From NCBI GenBank assembly GCA_019914945.1, contig CM034106.1, positions 6,448,001 through 6,512,000 of the forward strand: a DNA stretch of 64,000 nucleotides, written 5' to 3'. Position 1 is the first letter of the stretch. Each line of letters starts with the position of its first letter. The translations under genes and the position numbers were made by a program. A model generated the notes under the pieces. That model was not told the DNA's origin and did no database searches. It worked only from the letters and a program-made list of their open reading frames with translations. Positions 1-10,165 of this stretch are shown piece by piece. This stretch comes from Typha latifolia. Its lineage: Eukaryota; Streptophyta; Magnoliopsida; Poales; Typhaceae.

Positions 1-146
1 TAATGTGGCAGAAAATCTTTATGTACCACTTGTTCCAAATCTGTGTGTAATCCTCTTATAAAATTATCCCCAACTAGTAAATCCTCCATCTCAAATGGCC
101 AATCGGTACCAATGCAACGTCATTCCTTGGAGGTGAAAGCTTTCCA

Positions 147-881
147 TTGTCACATTTGTTCCTCCACTATCCCTTGACAATCAAAATACTACTCCACTTG
201 AAACAACCAATCCGTCAGATCCCCGCCTTAGAATTTTGGAAAGTCCAAGCGTGCGGTTCTCCCCCGAATAGCATTGTCGAGCTCTCGAAAGATCCTTGGT
301 TCAAGTCTGAACCGTCGTGGTTGTTGCTCTCCTCGAAATCCTCGAACACGTCCCACACCATCTCCAAAGGGATCGACATAATCATTAAAGTTCCAATCTT
401 CTTCAGCAACGAAACGCACCATTGCCGTGTGCCTCTCGGGTTCCACCACCGCCGACCTTGGTTGGTGTACTAGAGGTAGGGGATGTTGTGTAGGAATAGG
501 TAAAAGTGGCTTATTGACATTAACATGTCGTACTTGGACCTATGGGGTATCGGTTCGGTGTGGTTCCATCGCTGGTCCTTCCTGCGGCACTGATCTTCAT
601 TGAGGAGATGATCAAGTCGACCGATTCATGACATATTCTTTCAAGGCATTATGATCGTTATGCATTGCGTCTACCCAATGTAGCAACATTTGGAACATGC
701 CCCTAAGTTCATCCTCCAAGCCTATACTCACACCTACGAACGTCAGTTGACTCGGTCCTACCACGGCCGCACCAAGGCGATCGACCTCTCGGTTAGGGTT
801 TTCGTGGGTCGAATCTTCCGTTGTCAGTATGCCCTCCTCCATTGATCTCCTTGATGGTGCCATCTTCCCTATCTCCACCAT
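147..881 (-). pseudogene. Decayed Ty3/gypsy gag
   Basis: A minus-strand frame starts with ATG at 881 and stays open to 612. After a break, frames at 449-215 continue the capsid region with a phrase like RLDFPKF, typical of plant Ty3 gag just before the first conserved Trp-containing block. Frame changes and stops between the pieces show that it is not a working gene. Gag would form the virus-like particle. The rest of the element lies beyond the left edge. Confidence 0.55.
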
Positions 882-904
882 TAATGGAGGTCCGAGGTCA
901 ACCT

Positions 905-917
905 AGCTTTGATACCA
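905..917 (-). promoter_or_regulatory. Primer-binding site, initiator Met-tRNA type
   Basis: The minus strand reads TGGTATCAAAGCT. This is one mismatch from the common plant primer site TGGTATCAGAGC, and it lies just inside the LTR and just upstream of the gag-like frame, as expected for reverse-transcription priming. Confidence 0.7.
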
Positions 918-1755
918 CTAATAGGAACGAAACGTCTCCTTCAATATCTGGATCGGTTGCAAGAAAGCAGTTCGTACAACTAAGGGAAAATATTCACTAG
1001 ATATTCTCTAGTAGTTAGAAAATACTAAACTAGGGTGGTCGATCCATAACTTCCTAATCTACATTTTTGGTATTTATGCCCTTCATAGATTCGGACTGCA
1101 ATTCAGACAAAAATACGCAAGAGTAGGGATGATGGTGGTCGTGACAAGTGAAGGTGATGAAAAGTTTAGGAATGATAGTGGAGATGAGGGTGGATAGTTT
1201 GTGGAGTTTAGGGGATAAGGATGAAGGGGGAGAAGTGGCTGAGATCCCAAGGAGGAGAGAGGACTCGACAGATAAAGAAGGTTAGAAGAACACCAACGTC
1301 GAGATGGCGGACGGCTAGGACTTGAAGGAAGGGGAAGAGAGATTAGGGTAGAGAGGATAGAAGGAGATAGAAATCAAGATTCATTCATCCTAATATTTTT
1401 GGTTACCATTCACACTTTAAGAGGCTAACCAAACAAGCCAAAAATGATAATTATTAACCATAGAAATAGTGGATTCTCGTCGATCACGGTCGAACGGTGT
1501 CGACCGCATTCGAACGCACAAATTGCATTATCTATCGATGCAAACGTATGAAGGCGTTCGCACACCGGCGTTCAAATGCAACCGAGCGCATTTGAATGCA
1601 TAATCTGAGTTCTCTGTCAATGTGAACACCTGTAGGCGTTCACAAGGGCATTCAAACATGCCCCCTCCCACGTTCGAACATGACATACAGAAGCCTTATT
1701 TTTTTCTAAAATAAATAACTAGTATAATAAGAAAATACTTTAGCAAAGTGTATCA

Positions 1756-3735
1756 GGACTCCAAGTGTTCATAGGGGCAACGAAGGGTTGACTACTTGGC
1801 CACATCATATCTAAAGATGGCGTGGAAGCTGACCCTAAGGAGATCCAAAGCATGATGGAATGGCTGCTACCAAAGACTACCAAGCAGCTACGTGGCTTCC
1901 TCGACTTAACCAGCAACTACAGTCGGTTTGTAGAGAACTAGGCAAGGTTGTGGCTCCCCTCATGGCCTTGCTCCGGAAGGGTGCATTCACATGGACGGAC
2001 AAAGCAAAGGAAGCATTCGAAGCCATGAAAAGGCGATGATCTCAGCCTTAGTCCTTACTTTAACAGTTTCACCAAACCATTCACCATTGAGTGCGACGCG
2101 TTTGAAGTCGATGTTAGGGTTATTTTGATGCAAGAAGGTAGACTCGTGGCTTACATGAGAAAGGCTCTTTTTGAGTGTTCACAGCTGCTATCCACTTATG
2201 AGAGGGAGATGCTCGCCATCATCCATGCTATCACCAAGTGGAGCCTCACGATCTGCATCGATCAAAGGAGTTTGCCATACTTCCTTGGGCAGCGCATACA
2301 CACACCAGCCTAGCAAAAGTGGGTGTCCAAGCTTCTTGGATATGATTACGAGTTGGTGTACAAAAAGGGGAATAAAAACAGCACTTTCGATGCCTTATCA
2401 AAGCATCGAATCTAGCCGAGTTGGCAGCGATTTTGGTATCGATATTTCTTTTTCTTTCAGCAGCTATGGGAGGTCTACAAGAAGGATCCAGAACCATGAG
2501 GATATTGGATAACTTTGCTGCAGATCCCAGCTGTATGCAAGGAGTAGTGGTGAAGGACGGACTCTAGTGGACCAAGGCAAGATAATTGTTCCAGCTGATC
2601 GCCACTTGCGCTTGGAGTTGGTGCGCCACTTCCATGACACCCCTATGGCTGGACATGAGGGGGTGTTGCGCACCTATAAATAGCTAAACCAGAATTGCAC
2701 ATGGGCTGAAATGAAGAAGGATGTACAAATCTGTCTCAAGGCTTGCGAGGTGTGTCAAAGAGCAAAGACGAAATCAGCAAAACTTGCCAGCTTGCTACAA
2801 CCGCTTTCGATTCCAATGAAGGTTTGGGAGGATGTCACCATGGACTTCATCGACAATCTACCCAAGGCCAAAGGTCATTCTGTGATCATGGTGATGGTGG
2901 ATTGCCAGAAATTCTTTGCTCTCCAAGGGACTACCTTTTGTATGAGTTCAGCCTATCACCCTCAAACGGATAGCCAATTTGAAGTACTGAACCGATGCTT
3001 AGAGCAATACTTGCGGTGCTTTGTCGGCGAGCGACCGCTGTAGTGGCTGTCCTATTTACCATGGATAGAATGGTCATACAACACAACCTTCCACTCGACC
3101 ATTGGCATGTCCCCATTCGAGGCCTTCCATGGTCAGTCGCCTCCGACCTTGCATACATACTTGCTATTGGCCCAAGCCGACCAAACTGAGGTGGATGTGG
3201 TTTTGCGACATCGTGATGATGAATTGAGGAGACTCAAGATGCACCTAGCAGCTGCCCAGAACTAAATGCAAGTCTATGACCAGTGGCACCAAGAGAAGTC
3301 CTTCTCAATTGAGGACTGGGTCTACATCAAGCTCCAACCATATCAGCAAAGCTCGGTTAGGCCCATTCCTAATCAAAAGTTAGCTCAAAAGTTTTAGGAA
3401 CCTTACCAAGTGACCGAGAGGATTGGACCCGCACCATCTAGACTTACCTGAGGAGGCGCGGATACATCTAGTTTTCATGTCTAAAGCCTTTAGCCTTGAG
3501 TTCCCCCTGCCGAGCCGATTGGAACTGTTCCACCCAAGCCAATAAAGGCTGATCTCGATGAGTCAAAAGCTGAACTGAGTACTCTTATTTCAGTTCGGAT
3601 CCTAGCTAGAAGATGCACTCGAGTCCAGGACAAGTGGGTGACTGAGATTTTGGTAGAGTGCCGCAGATGCACAGTGGATGAGGCGACTTGGATGCCTTAA
3701 TACGACTTCATGGACTGCTATCTAGAGCTGACACC
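1756..3735 (+). pseudogene. Ty3/gypsy pol remnant: end of RT, RNase H, integrase
   Basis: Reading frames on the plus strand, broken by stops and frameshifts, show pol domains in order. The end of reverse transcriptase lies at about 1780-1920 (a G-H-I-I-x-x-x-G-V-E-like stretch, after the YxDD box, which is absent). RNase H is at about 2080-2400 (FTIECDAFEVDV). The integrase zinc-binding region is at about 2620-2765 (H-x-x-x-x-H ... C-x-x-C, with KACEVCQRAK). The integrase core is at about 2830-3045, with the first Asp in MDFIDNLP and a late Glu region after SAYHPQTDSQFE. Between VMVMVD and FALQGT the core is shortened, which removes the second catalytic Asp. The C-terminal pol tail continues to about 3700. 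Dead by deletion, stops and loss of the 5' half. Confidence 0.8.
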
Positions 3736-3767
3736 TTGAGGGCAAGGTGAACGGAAGAATGGTGGAG

Positions 3768-4123
3768 TGAGACGACTCGGTCCATATTGGTTCCACTCAC
3801 AACATTGGGTTTATTGGGATGAGACTATTTATCTAGTTGATTTTTGTATGAAGAAATAAAAGAATTTTTCAAGGGGGCATTCGAACGCAAGGACCGCGTT
3901 CGAACGGGCCATGCAAACGCCTGCACGCGTTCAAAAAAAAAAAAAAACGAAACGTGATTTGTGTGTTCAAACGGACTCGAGCCACTCGAACGTGATCGTA
4001 CGAACGTCTGCACACGTTCGCAACAACAGAGAATTGTAATTCCGCGTTCGAACGCAATTGGGCACATTCGAACACACCGTAATTGATGGATCCCTAAGGT
4101 AAGCTTTTATAAAAATGTGGAGG
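3768..4123 (+). mobile_element. 3' LTR fragment of the Ty3/gypsy pol remnant
   Basis: The LTR begins with TGAGACGACTCGG right after the pol tail and a purine-rich stretch (ggaagaatggtggag). It carries a cluster of GTTCGAACGC-like motifs at about 3870-4075 and a TATA-like TTTTATAAAAATG at about 4105. It is cut off immediately after the TATA box by the start of the next element at 4124. The rest of this LTR is not found after that element's far end. Confidence 0.6.
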
Positions 4124-4146
4124 TATAACAACCTGCCCTAAAATAA

Positions 4147-4177
<31 letters not shown>

Positions 4178-4317
4178 TTGGGCACGACGTGGCCGACCAC
4201 AGTCCCATGCAAGCTGCATGAGCAACTTGCGTGGTGAGGCACCACGCGCCCACCGCAGGTACCGCAGCCAACCGGCTGGCCGCGACGGGCCTCGGCGCCA
4301 CCGCTCCTCCTCATCCA

Positions 4318-4371
4318 CCGCCTCTCTCTCTCCCTCTAAATCTCTCTCCCTCTCTTTTGGTCTCTCTCACT

Positions 4372-4405
<34 letters not shown>

Positions 4406-4990
4406 CCGACGCTGACCTACCAACGCCGTCGCTGCCCTTGCCATCGCAACCTCCTCCACCGCCTCTCTCTCTCTAGCTCTCTCTCTCTAACCCGCGCATT
4501 CTCTCTCACTCTCCCTCTTACCCTCCTCTCTTTCTCTCTCTCTAGCACCTCTCTCTTTCTCTCCTCGCTGACGGCTTCTTGCCACCTTCTCTCTCACTAA
4601 CTCTCTCATTCTCTTTCTCTTACTGTACTCTATCTCTCTCTCTCTCTATCACGTCTCTCTTTCTCTACTTCTCGTCGACGGCTTCTCGCCGTCGCCGTCA
4701 CGATCGTCGCCGCTGCACCCCTTACCGCCTTCTCTCTCTTTAGTGCTCTCTCTCTAACTCTCTTGTTCTCTCTCTCTTACCCTCCTCTCTCTCTATCACC
4801 TCTCTCTTTCTCTCCTTCTCACCGTTGCTGTCGTCGCTGCCGCACCCCTCTCTGCCTTCTCTCTCTTTAGTGCTCTCGCTCTAACTCTCTAATTCTCTCT
4901 CTCTTACCCTCCTCCTCTCTCTCTCTCTCAATCACCTCTCTCTCTCAAGCTCTCTTTCCCTTCTCTTACTGACGCCAACCTGCCACTGTT
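4318..4990 (+). repeat. CT-rich low-complexity tract in the LTR
   Basis: Long runs of CTCTCT with scattered CGCCG pieces. Homologous tracts occur at 16130-16560 and 37930-38220 in the other LTR copies. Apparent open frames here are Ser/Leu/Pro-rich artefacts of the repeat. Confidence 0.85.
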
Positions 4991-5872
4991 GCTGTCGTCG
5001 TTGTCGCCGCCTAGGTGAGGCTCCCTCCCTTCCCTTCTCCTCTTCTTTTTCTTCTTCTTCTTTCTTCTTCTCTTCGTTTTACCTTCTCTGGCAATAAAAC
5101 ACGTCTAAATTAATTATGTTATTTAGTAAATCTAAATTAGATTTTTAGTTTAATTTTTCAAGAATAGATATATTTAGTAACATGGTTATTAGATAAGTGT
5201 AATTAATGTAATTTTAGTTAATTATAATTATAAATATTTGTACATAAATATATTTTTAACTTCATATAGTTTTCTTATATTGATACAAGTCTTTATAATT
5301 AGGTATATATATATATATGTATATGTACAACTTATTATACATTATTATGCATGTAATATAATAGTAGGCTTACTTAATATTTATATTACATGATTAAGAA
5401 AATATTATTTTATATGCAACTCTTAATTTGTTTAGTAAGGGTAGTAGTGACAAAATAATTAAAGTATAATTATATAATATTATATAATATAGGTGCTTGT
5501 ATTTTAAATTATATTATTGTACATGTAGCTCTTTTATGTTTTTTTTATCAAAAGAGATTAACTATTATATACTTAATATATAGTTAGCAAACTATGGTTT
5601 TATAAATAAATCTACAATTAAAATAATAACATATTAATATTATTATAATTAGATATATGATGTAGATCAAATTATTTAATAAAAATAAAAGAAGAAATTT
5701 TAAACCTAATAAATTATCATATGTTACACAAACGAATCCCAATTGGATAAATAACTAACTTTATATTACTTAAATATTTTTAGATCCAACCACCTTATTT
5801 GAGACCCCGTGGATCTTGCTAGTGATTTATAATGATTAATTGATAGACGTGAGGGATACGTGTATTGGGTCT

Positions 5873-5877
5873 TCTGA
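5873..5877. other. Target-site duplication TCTGA (left)
   Basis: TCTGA immediately precedes the LTR start TGATACG at 5878 and is repeated at 10943-10947 after the LTR end GTATCA. The paralogous, uninterrupted LTR at about 17530 supports this as a single ancestral site. Confidence 0.9.
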
Positions 5878-6655
5878 TGATACGATTCGGACTTCACCGA
5901 CGTCGTCTCGAGCATGAATTCACTTTAGGAGTATTTTTATTTCATGTTTTAGTGTTTACTTTCCATTAAAATAAGTTTTCTGTAAGTCGCGTTCGAACGC
6001 GGGTGGAGTGAGTTCGAACGCGGTCGGCGAAAATTGTGTTTTCGGGTTAATGTGAGTTATTGGTTAGCCTATAAAAGGATGTGTAGGGCAACCAAAATTA
6101 TCATTGATTATTGAGATTGAGTTTTGCCTTGCTTCCTTCGTCTTCTTCGCTTCCGTTCTCTCAATCCCCGGCGACGCCGCTTCTAACCTCCCTCGTCCGG
6201 CTAATCACCCTAGTCCCTTAGGGGTGGCCCTCTTCTCCCCCTTCGTCCAATCTATCCAACACTTTCCCTAATCCTTCCATCAACCACAACCGTTCCACCA
6301 TCACTTTTCACCGGTGCCACCACATTAACGTCGGTCCACCACCATCCACCATTACCTAGGATCTCGTGCCTCCATCCACGAATCCAAAACAGAGCATCCT
6401 GATGTTCGTCCACTAAACGAACAATATCTCGAGATCCCCAACTCCGATTTGCCTGTAACTAGATTTGTTGGAAAGCTCTTTTACGAGGCTACAACATATC
6501 AAAATCTCACGTCGATCCGACGACAGCATATTTTGGGATCTAATTTCAAAGTTCCGTGCTAGATCGTAACAATCTGGTATCAGAGCCTTAGCCCCAAAGA
6601 GAAGATCGTATCAATCTGGTATCAGAGCCTTAGCCCCAAAGAGAAGATCGTATCA
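5878..6655 (+). repeat. 5' LTR (778 bp) of the LARD-like element
   Basis: Begins TGATACGATTCGG and ends GATCGTATCA. It contains GTTCGAACGC motifs at about 5988-6020, a TATA box TATAAAAGG at 6070-6078 (192 bp from the LTR start, the same offset as in the 3' copy) and two 42-bp tandem units at its end. Confidence 0.9.
6070..6078 (+). promoter_or_regulatory. TATA box of the LARD-like LTR promoter
   Basis: TATAAAAGG within 'ggttagcctataaaaggatg'. It is conserved at the same offset in the 3' LTR (10358-10366), and a related GGTTAGCC block is seen in other LTRs in the window. Confidence 0.7.
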
Positions 6656-6671
6656 ATCTGGTATCAGAGCC
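6572..6671 (+). repeat. 42-bp tandem units carrying the tRNA primer site, spanning the LTR end
   Basis: TGGTATCAGAGCC occurs at 6575-6587, 6617-6629 and 6659-6671, exactly 42 bp apart. The first two copies lie inside the LTR and the third is the functional primer site just outside it. The 3' LTR also carries two copies (10862-10874 and 10904-10916). Confidence 0.92.
6659..6671 (+). promoter_or_regulatory. Primer-binding site (initiator Met-tRNA)
   Basis: TGGTATCAGAGCC, 3 bases after the 5' LTR end. This is an exact match to the standard plant iMet-tRNA primer sequence. Confidence 0.88.
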
Positions 6672-6696
6672 ACCTTTCCTCGGACAAGCGCTTCCA

Positions 6697-7457
6697 ATGA
6701 CGACAACCAGATCCATGGCTGCACGGCGAGATGATGAAGAAGAGATTCTCCCAATAGAGGAGGGAGAAACGATTGCAAAGACTTCCACCCGTGGAACCGT
6801 CCGATCTAATCAGAATACGGAAGAACCTAGTATTCAAGCCGTGTTGGGGTCTATTTCAGAGCAATTGGCCATCAATAATCAAAAGATGATGGAGATACTG
6901 CGGGAAATTCGGGCGTGGCCGAAACCTTCTTCAACAAGCAGGGCAATCACAAGGCAACATGGGGAACCCTCTGCAACATACCCAACATCCTCCACGGCCT
7001 CCCCGTTCATCACAAAAGTAGGGGAGAGTTCGGCTATCAGGCAAGATCGAGCTTCTACACCTCGACCCATGGTTAACCGCAATGAACGGTTTTCCGCTAC
7101 AATGGGATCCTCGACCATTGTAGCAGCCCTCGGAACCTCCACATCTTCCCATGCACCGGAGACCTCGTCAACAAACTGTGAAGGGCTGGCTGCACCATTC
7201 CCGATCCCTGCAGAAACGGCGAGGAGTCTAGCTTCAAGGCAGCAGTTTCCTTCGGCAAGCTCAACGGTTGGAAATGTTCTTTTGACGTCAGAACGGAGTT
7301 CTTTGACGAGTCGACAACCGTGCGAACCACTGTTGAATGGAGGAAGACCACACGTGGCCGCTGGATATTCCTCATCAGTGGTGAGGGAGATGATCCAGAA
7401 CCGCAAGTTCCAGCATTTGGGCCGCCTAACACCACCTTCATTTGCAACCACAGCGAG
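6697..7457 (+). CDS. gag-like ORF1 of the LARD-like element (interrupted by hAT)
   Basis: The ATG lies 26 bases after the primer site and begins MTTTRSMAARRDDEEE, the kind of start seen in plant Ty3 gag proteins. The next ~250 residues are Ser/Thr/Pro-rich, with a short helical-looking stretch (ISEQLAINNQKMMEILREIR, about residues 52-71) similar to the region upstream of capsid. No CCHC zinc knuckle is visible. The frame is broken at 7457 by the hAT insertion. Directly across the insertion the same frame meets a stop within five codons, so ORF1 and the following ORF2 are in different frames. Whether this reflects a mutation or a genuine two-ORF layout cannot be told from one copy. Function is unknown beyond a possible structural role. 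Confidence 0.55.
7450..7457. other. 8-bp target-site duplication ACAGCGAG (left) of the hAT element
   Basis: ACAGCGAG precedes the terminal repeat TAGGGGTGGCAA and is repeated perfectly at 8748-8755 after TTGCCACCCCTA. Eight bases is the hAT signature. Confidence 0.95.
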
Positions 7458-8747
7458 TAGGGGTGGCAATCGGGTCGGGTTAAGCGGGTTCGGGTCGGGT
7501 CAGATTCAGGTCGGGTCAACTTTATCCTAACACGAACACGACCCGATTAATAAACGGGTTGTATTTATTAGACACGAACACGACCCGATTATTAAACGGG
7601 TAACACGACACGACCCGTCTAACCCGTTTAATAAACGGGTCGTGTTAACACGACACGGTAACACGGCCCGTCTAACCCGTTTAATAAACAGGTCGTGTTA
7701 ACATGACACGATAACACAACCCGTCTAACCTGATTACCCTATATAAAATTTAAATTTTATTCTATAAAAATAATGCTTTTAAGAAACAAATTAACCTACT
7801 TTCATCATCAAACTCATTCAAACATAAAAATTACAGTTCTATTAATTTTAGCTAGATCCCGAGCAAAAAGAAGGGCAGCCGCCGCTTCGAGAGGAGTGCC
7901 GACGACAGCCACCGGGAGGAGTTGCTAGATTTGAAGTCGACGGGGAGAAGGGAACAGAGCTCCCAGCTATGCGATTAACAAGGCGGAGGCGGCAGACCGG
8001 GGCGGAGGCAAAGGCGAGAGGGCGACGAGACGGAGGTGGCAGAGATAGGGGCGAAGGCGGAGGCGGCAGATGGAGGCTAAGGCTGAGGCGGCAAACGGAG
8101 GCGAAGGCGGCAAACGAAGGCAGAAGCGGTAGACGGAGGCAGAAGCGAAGGCAGAGGCAGTAGACAGAGGCAGCAGAGATGGGGGCGAAGGCGGAGGCGG
8201 CAGATGGAGGCTAAGGCCGAGGCAGCAGACGGAGGCTAAGGTCGAGACGGCAAACGGAGGCGAAGGCGGCAGACGGAGGTGAAGGCTGCAGACGGAGGCG
8301 AAGGCGGCAAACAGAGGCGAAGGTAGAGGCAGCAGACGGAGGCGAAGGCAGAGGCGGCAGAGACGGGGGCGAAGGCGGAGGCGGCGAAGGTGGAGGCGGG
8401 CGAATTTTTCCCCCCCTTTTTGTTGAGGCGGCTGGAGAGGAGTGAAGAGTGGAGAGGTGGTGTTAGGGAAATGTAATTAGATCTAGGGTTTTAGTTTATA
8501 TATATATTAAACGGGTTAAACGGGTTAGCGGGTTGACCCGACCTGATCCGATCCGACCCGTATGCTTAAACGGGTCAAACGGGTCAAAACAGGTCAGTAG
8601 TATAAACCCGAACACGACCCGATTATTAAACGGGTTAGACGGGTTGACCCGTTTACGACCCGAACCCGATTATACTAAACCCAAACCCGATTAAGAGCCG
8701 GGTTATCGTGTCGGGTTATCGGGTCGGGTCAAATTTTGCCACCCCTA
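7458..8747. mobile_element. Non-autonomous hAT-superfamily DNA transposon, 1,290 bp
   Basis: Perfect 12-bp terminal inverted repeats (TAGGGGTGGCAA / TTGCCACCCCTA) with an 8-bp target duplication. Both subterminal regions are dense in short ACCCGA / ACGGGTTAA repeats in opposite orientations (about 7470-7730 and 8510-8730). The middle holds a G-rich minisatellite. No transposase frame is present, so it would need an enzyme supplied from elsewhere. The short frame at 7969-8163 is only the minisatellite translated. Confidence 0.93.
7976..8400 (+). repeat. GGCGGAGGC-type minisatellite inside the hAT element
   Basis: Imperfect short units such as ggcggcagacggaggcgaa recur over roughly 425 bp, strongly G-rich on the plus strand. 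Unit length varies and no fixed period is clear by eye. Confidence 0.8.
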
Positions 8748-8755
8748 ACAGCGAG

Positions 8756-10138
8756 TCAGCAACTATGAAGAAATCATGTATGGCCTCTAATGATCTTCCA
8801 CCTTTCTCCTCGGTCAATCGAAAGTCGACCGCGATAGCGCCATCACCGGCAATAACATTGCAGCTTTCCACCGAGCTACAACTCGAAGGAGAAGGCCACA
8901 ATCTTCCAACCACGACAGCACCAGCCTCTGACAGCCTCGTAAAGACCTTGTGGGCTAATGCTTTTCTCACCCCAATGGTCGAAAGCTCCCTGCCATGGCT
9001 ACGACAAAATGAAGAAGAAGGAGATGAAGATTTAGTTTTTGTCAACATCAGCCTTCCACAGCAGTCAACCGTCGCCACCCTAAGAGGGGCCTCACCAGCA
9101 ACTATTTTAGTATTCCAGATGACCAAAGGCTCCTTGCCATGGCTGCAACGGGACAGAGAAGGACCTGAAGATTTTATTTTTTGGGCCAACTTCGGCCTTC
9201 CATCGCCGCCGACTACTGCCACACCGTCGGGAACCATACTTAAGCAACTACTGGAGGTGGTCACTACTCAGCCAAGGCTGCCACATGCTAAGGCAACTCC
9301 TATGGCAATGGCTAACGGAGATGGAACTAAGAGAGAAAGATTAGGGATTTCAAATTTTTTTGAAGACTCTAAGTGGTTAGAATTTCAAGAAGGCTACATT
9401 GTTGGGCTTGACCAGGTGGAATTGCTAGACATTAGTTGGGTTGGACCTAAGAGCCAAAGGGGTCAAGTCAAGTGGGAGTCATCTCTGGACTTCGGGACTC
9501 AGTTAAGTCAAATAAGGGACATGATCAGAAACCCTCTACTTGACTTAAGACGAGTTTGCTTATACCATGATACATTTGACTCGGATCCTAATCCATGGAG
9601 TGGGCAGAATGATTATGAGCACAACCAACAATCAGTTTGGCTAGCTGAACCTAACTTGAGTCACTGGGAAAACCTAATCTGGATCCACCAACTGCATCTA
9701 ACTCGACCTCCCGAGCGCAATCGGATGCACCAGATTTCTATTGCTGAACTGACATTGAGTCAATTGGTTCGACCACCCGAGACCAAGTGGACTCAATGTA
9801 GATGGACCCGAATTTCACCTTGGACTAGTTGGAGTACGAGTATCCAAGCTCGACTGAGGATGAACCCCTTTGAGGCGGTTATGGTCGCACTACCCCTATC
9901 TTGTGTGCCTACGAAAGACTCGCGGCGACGGATCGGACCGAGCTTGACTTGGAACTTGCTGATCGAGAATCGAGCGGCTAATGCCCTTTTGCTCCAACCT
10001 GACACAAGTGAGCTTGCCTCTTTCTCAGCACCAACATTTCCTATATCTTTAGATAGGTGGGGAACCAATGCAGAAGATCATACCCTGGAGGAGCTTGAGT
10101 CAGAGTTCAAAGATCGCTTCCCAAATTTCAAACCTTGA
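8756..10138 (+). CDS. ORF2 of the LARD-like element, unknown product
   Basis: An open frame of about 460 codons starts right after the hAT target duplication (first in-frame Met at 8765) and ends TGA at 10136-10138, 27 bp before the 3' LTR. The sequence has repeated phrases such as SSLPWLRQNEEE (about 8980) and GSLPWLQRDREG (about 9130), which suggests an internal duplication. It is Trp-, Pro- and Ser-rich. I see no protease DSG/DTG box, no reverse transcriptase YxDD and no integrase motifs. The last residues (EELESEFKDRFPNFKP) resemble the tail of a Ty3 polyprotein. It has stayed open over 1.4 kb in an element whose LTRs differ by about 2%. That could reflect constraint or simply youth. Confidence 0.5.
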   Translation, partial: SATMKKSCMASNDLPPFSSVNRKSTAIAPSPAITLQLSTELQLEGEGHNLPTTTAPASDSLVKTLWANAFLTPMVESSLPWLRQNEEEGDEDLVFVNISLPQQSTVATLRGASPATILVFQMTKGSLPWLQRDREGPEDFIFWANFGLPSPPTTATPSGTILKQLLEVVTTQPRLPHAKATPMAMANGDGTKRERLGISNFFEDSKWLEFQEGYIVGLDQVELLDISWVGPKSQRGQVKWESSLDFGTQLSQIRDMIRNPLLDLRRVCLYHDTFDSDPNPWSGQNDYEHNQQSVWLAEPNLSHWENLIWIHQLHLTRPPERNRMHQISIAELTLSQLVRPPETKWTQCRWTRISPWTSWSTSIQARLRMNPFEAVMVALPLSCVPTKDSRRRIGPSLTWNLLIENRAANALLLQPDTSELASFSAPTFPISLDRWGTNAEDHTLEELESEFKDRFPNFKP

Positions 10139-10165
10139 GGACAAGGTTGCGGAAGCGTGGTGGAT

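Larger units (their letters stand above)
1..1752 (-). mobile_element. Ty3/gypsy LTR retrotransposon, 5' part (LTR, primer site, gag), runs off left edge
   Basis: Read on the minus strand, an LTR lies at about 1752 down to 921. It is followed by a primer-binding site at 917-905 and a gag-like reading frame from 881 towards the left edge. The LTR body shares a block (about 1400-1440, a revcomp of 'ggttagcct...') with the solo LTR at 30740-31644 and with the LTRs of the 5878-10942 element, so they are relatives. The outer LTR end is lost: at about 1753 the sequence switches abruptly into plus-strand pol of another element. The boundaries of the LTR are approximate. Confidence 0.7.
4124..5877 (+). 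repeat. 5' LTR of the Tekay/Del-like element, left half
   Basis: This half aligns by eye with 15920-17520, including the ccgcctctctctctccctctaaatctc tract, the GTGAG-like step near 5015 and the AT-rich block around 5100-5800. It is interrupted at 5877 by the younger element. The host sequence resumes at 10948, and TCTGA is duplicated on both sides of the insertion. Confidence 0.8.

Noticed and set aside
4218..4600. Open frames in the CT-rich tract
   Set aside because: Ser/Leu/Pro-only translations of CTCTCT repeats inside an LTR. The same applies to 16062-16340 and 37781-38251.
7470..7730. ACGGGTTAA-like repeats as interstitial telomere DNA
   Set aside because: The plant telomere repeat is TTTAGGG. 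These units do not match and are confined to the subterminal parts of the hAT element.
7969..8163. Arg/Gly-rich frame
   Set aside because: Translation of the G-rich minisatellite in the hAT element, with no start context or homologous protein.
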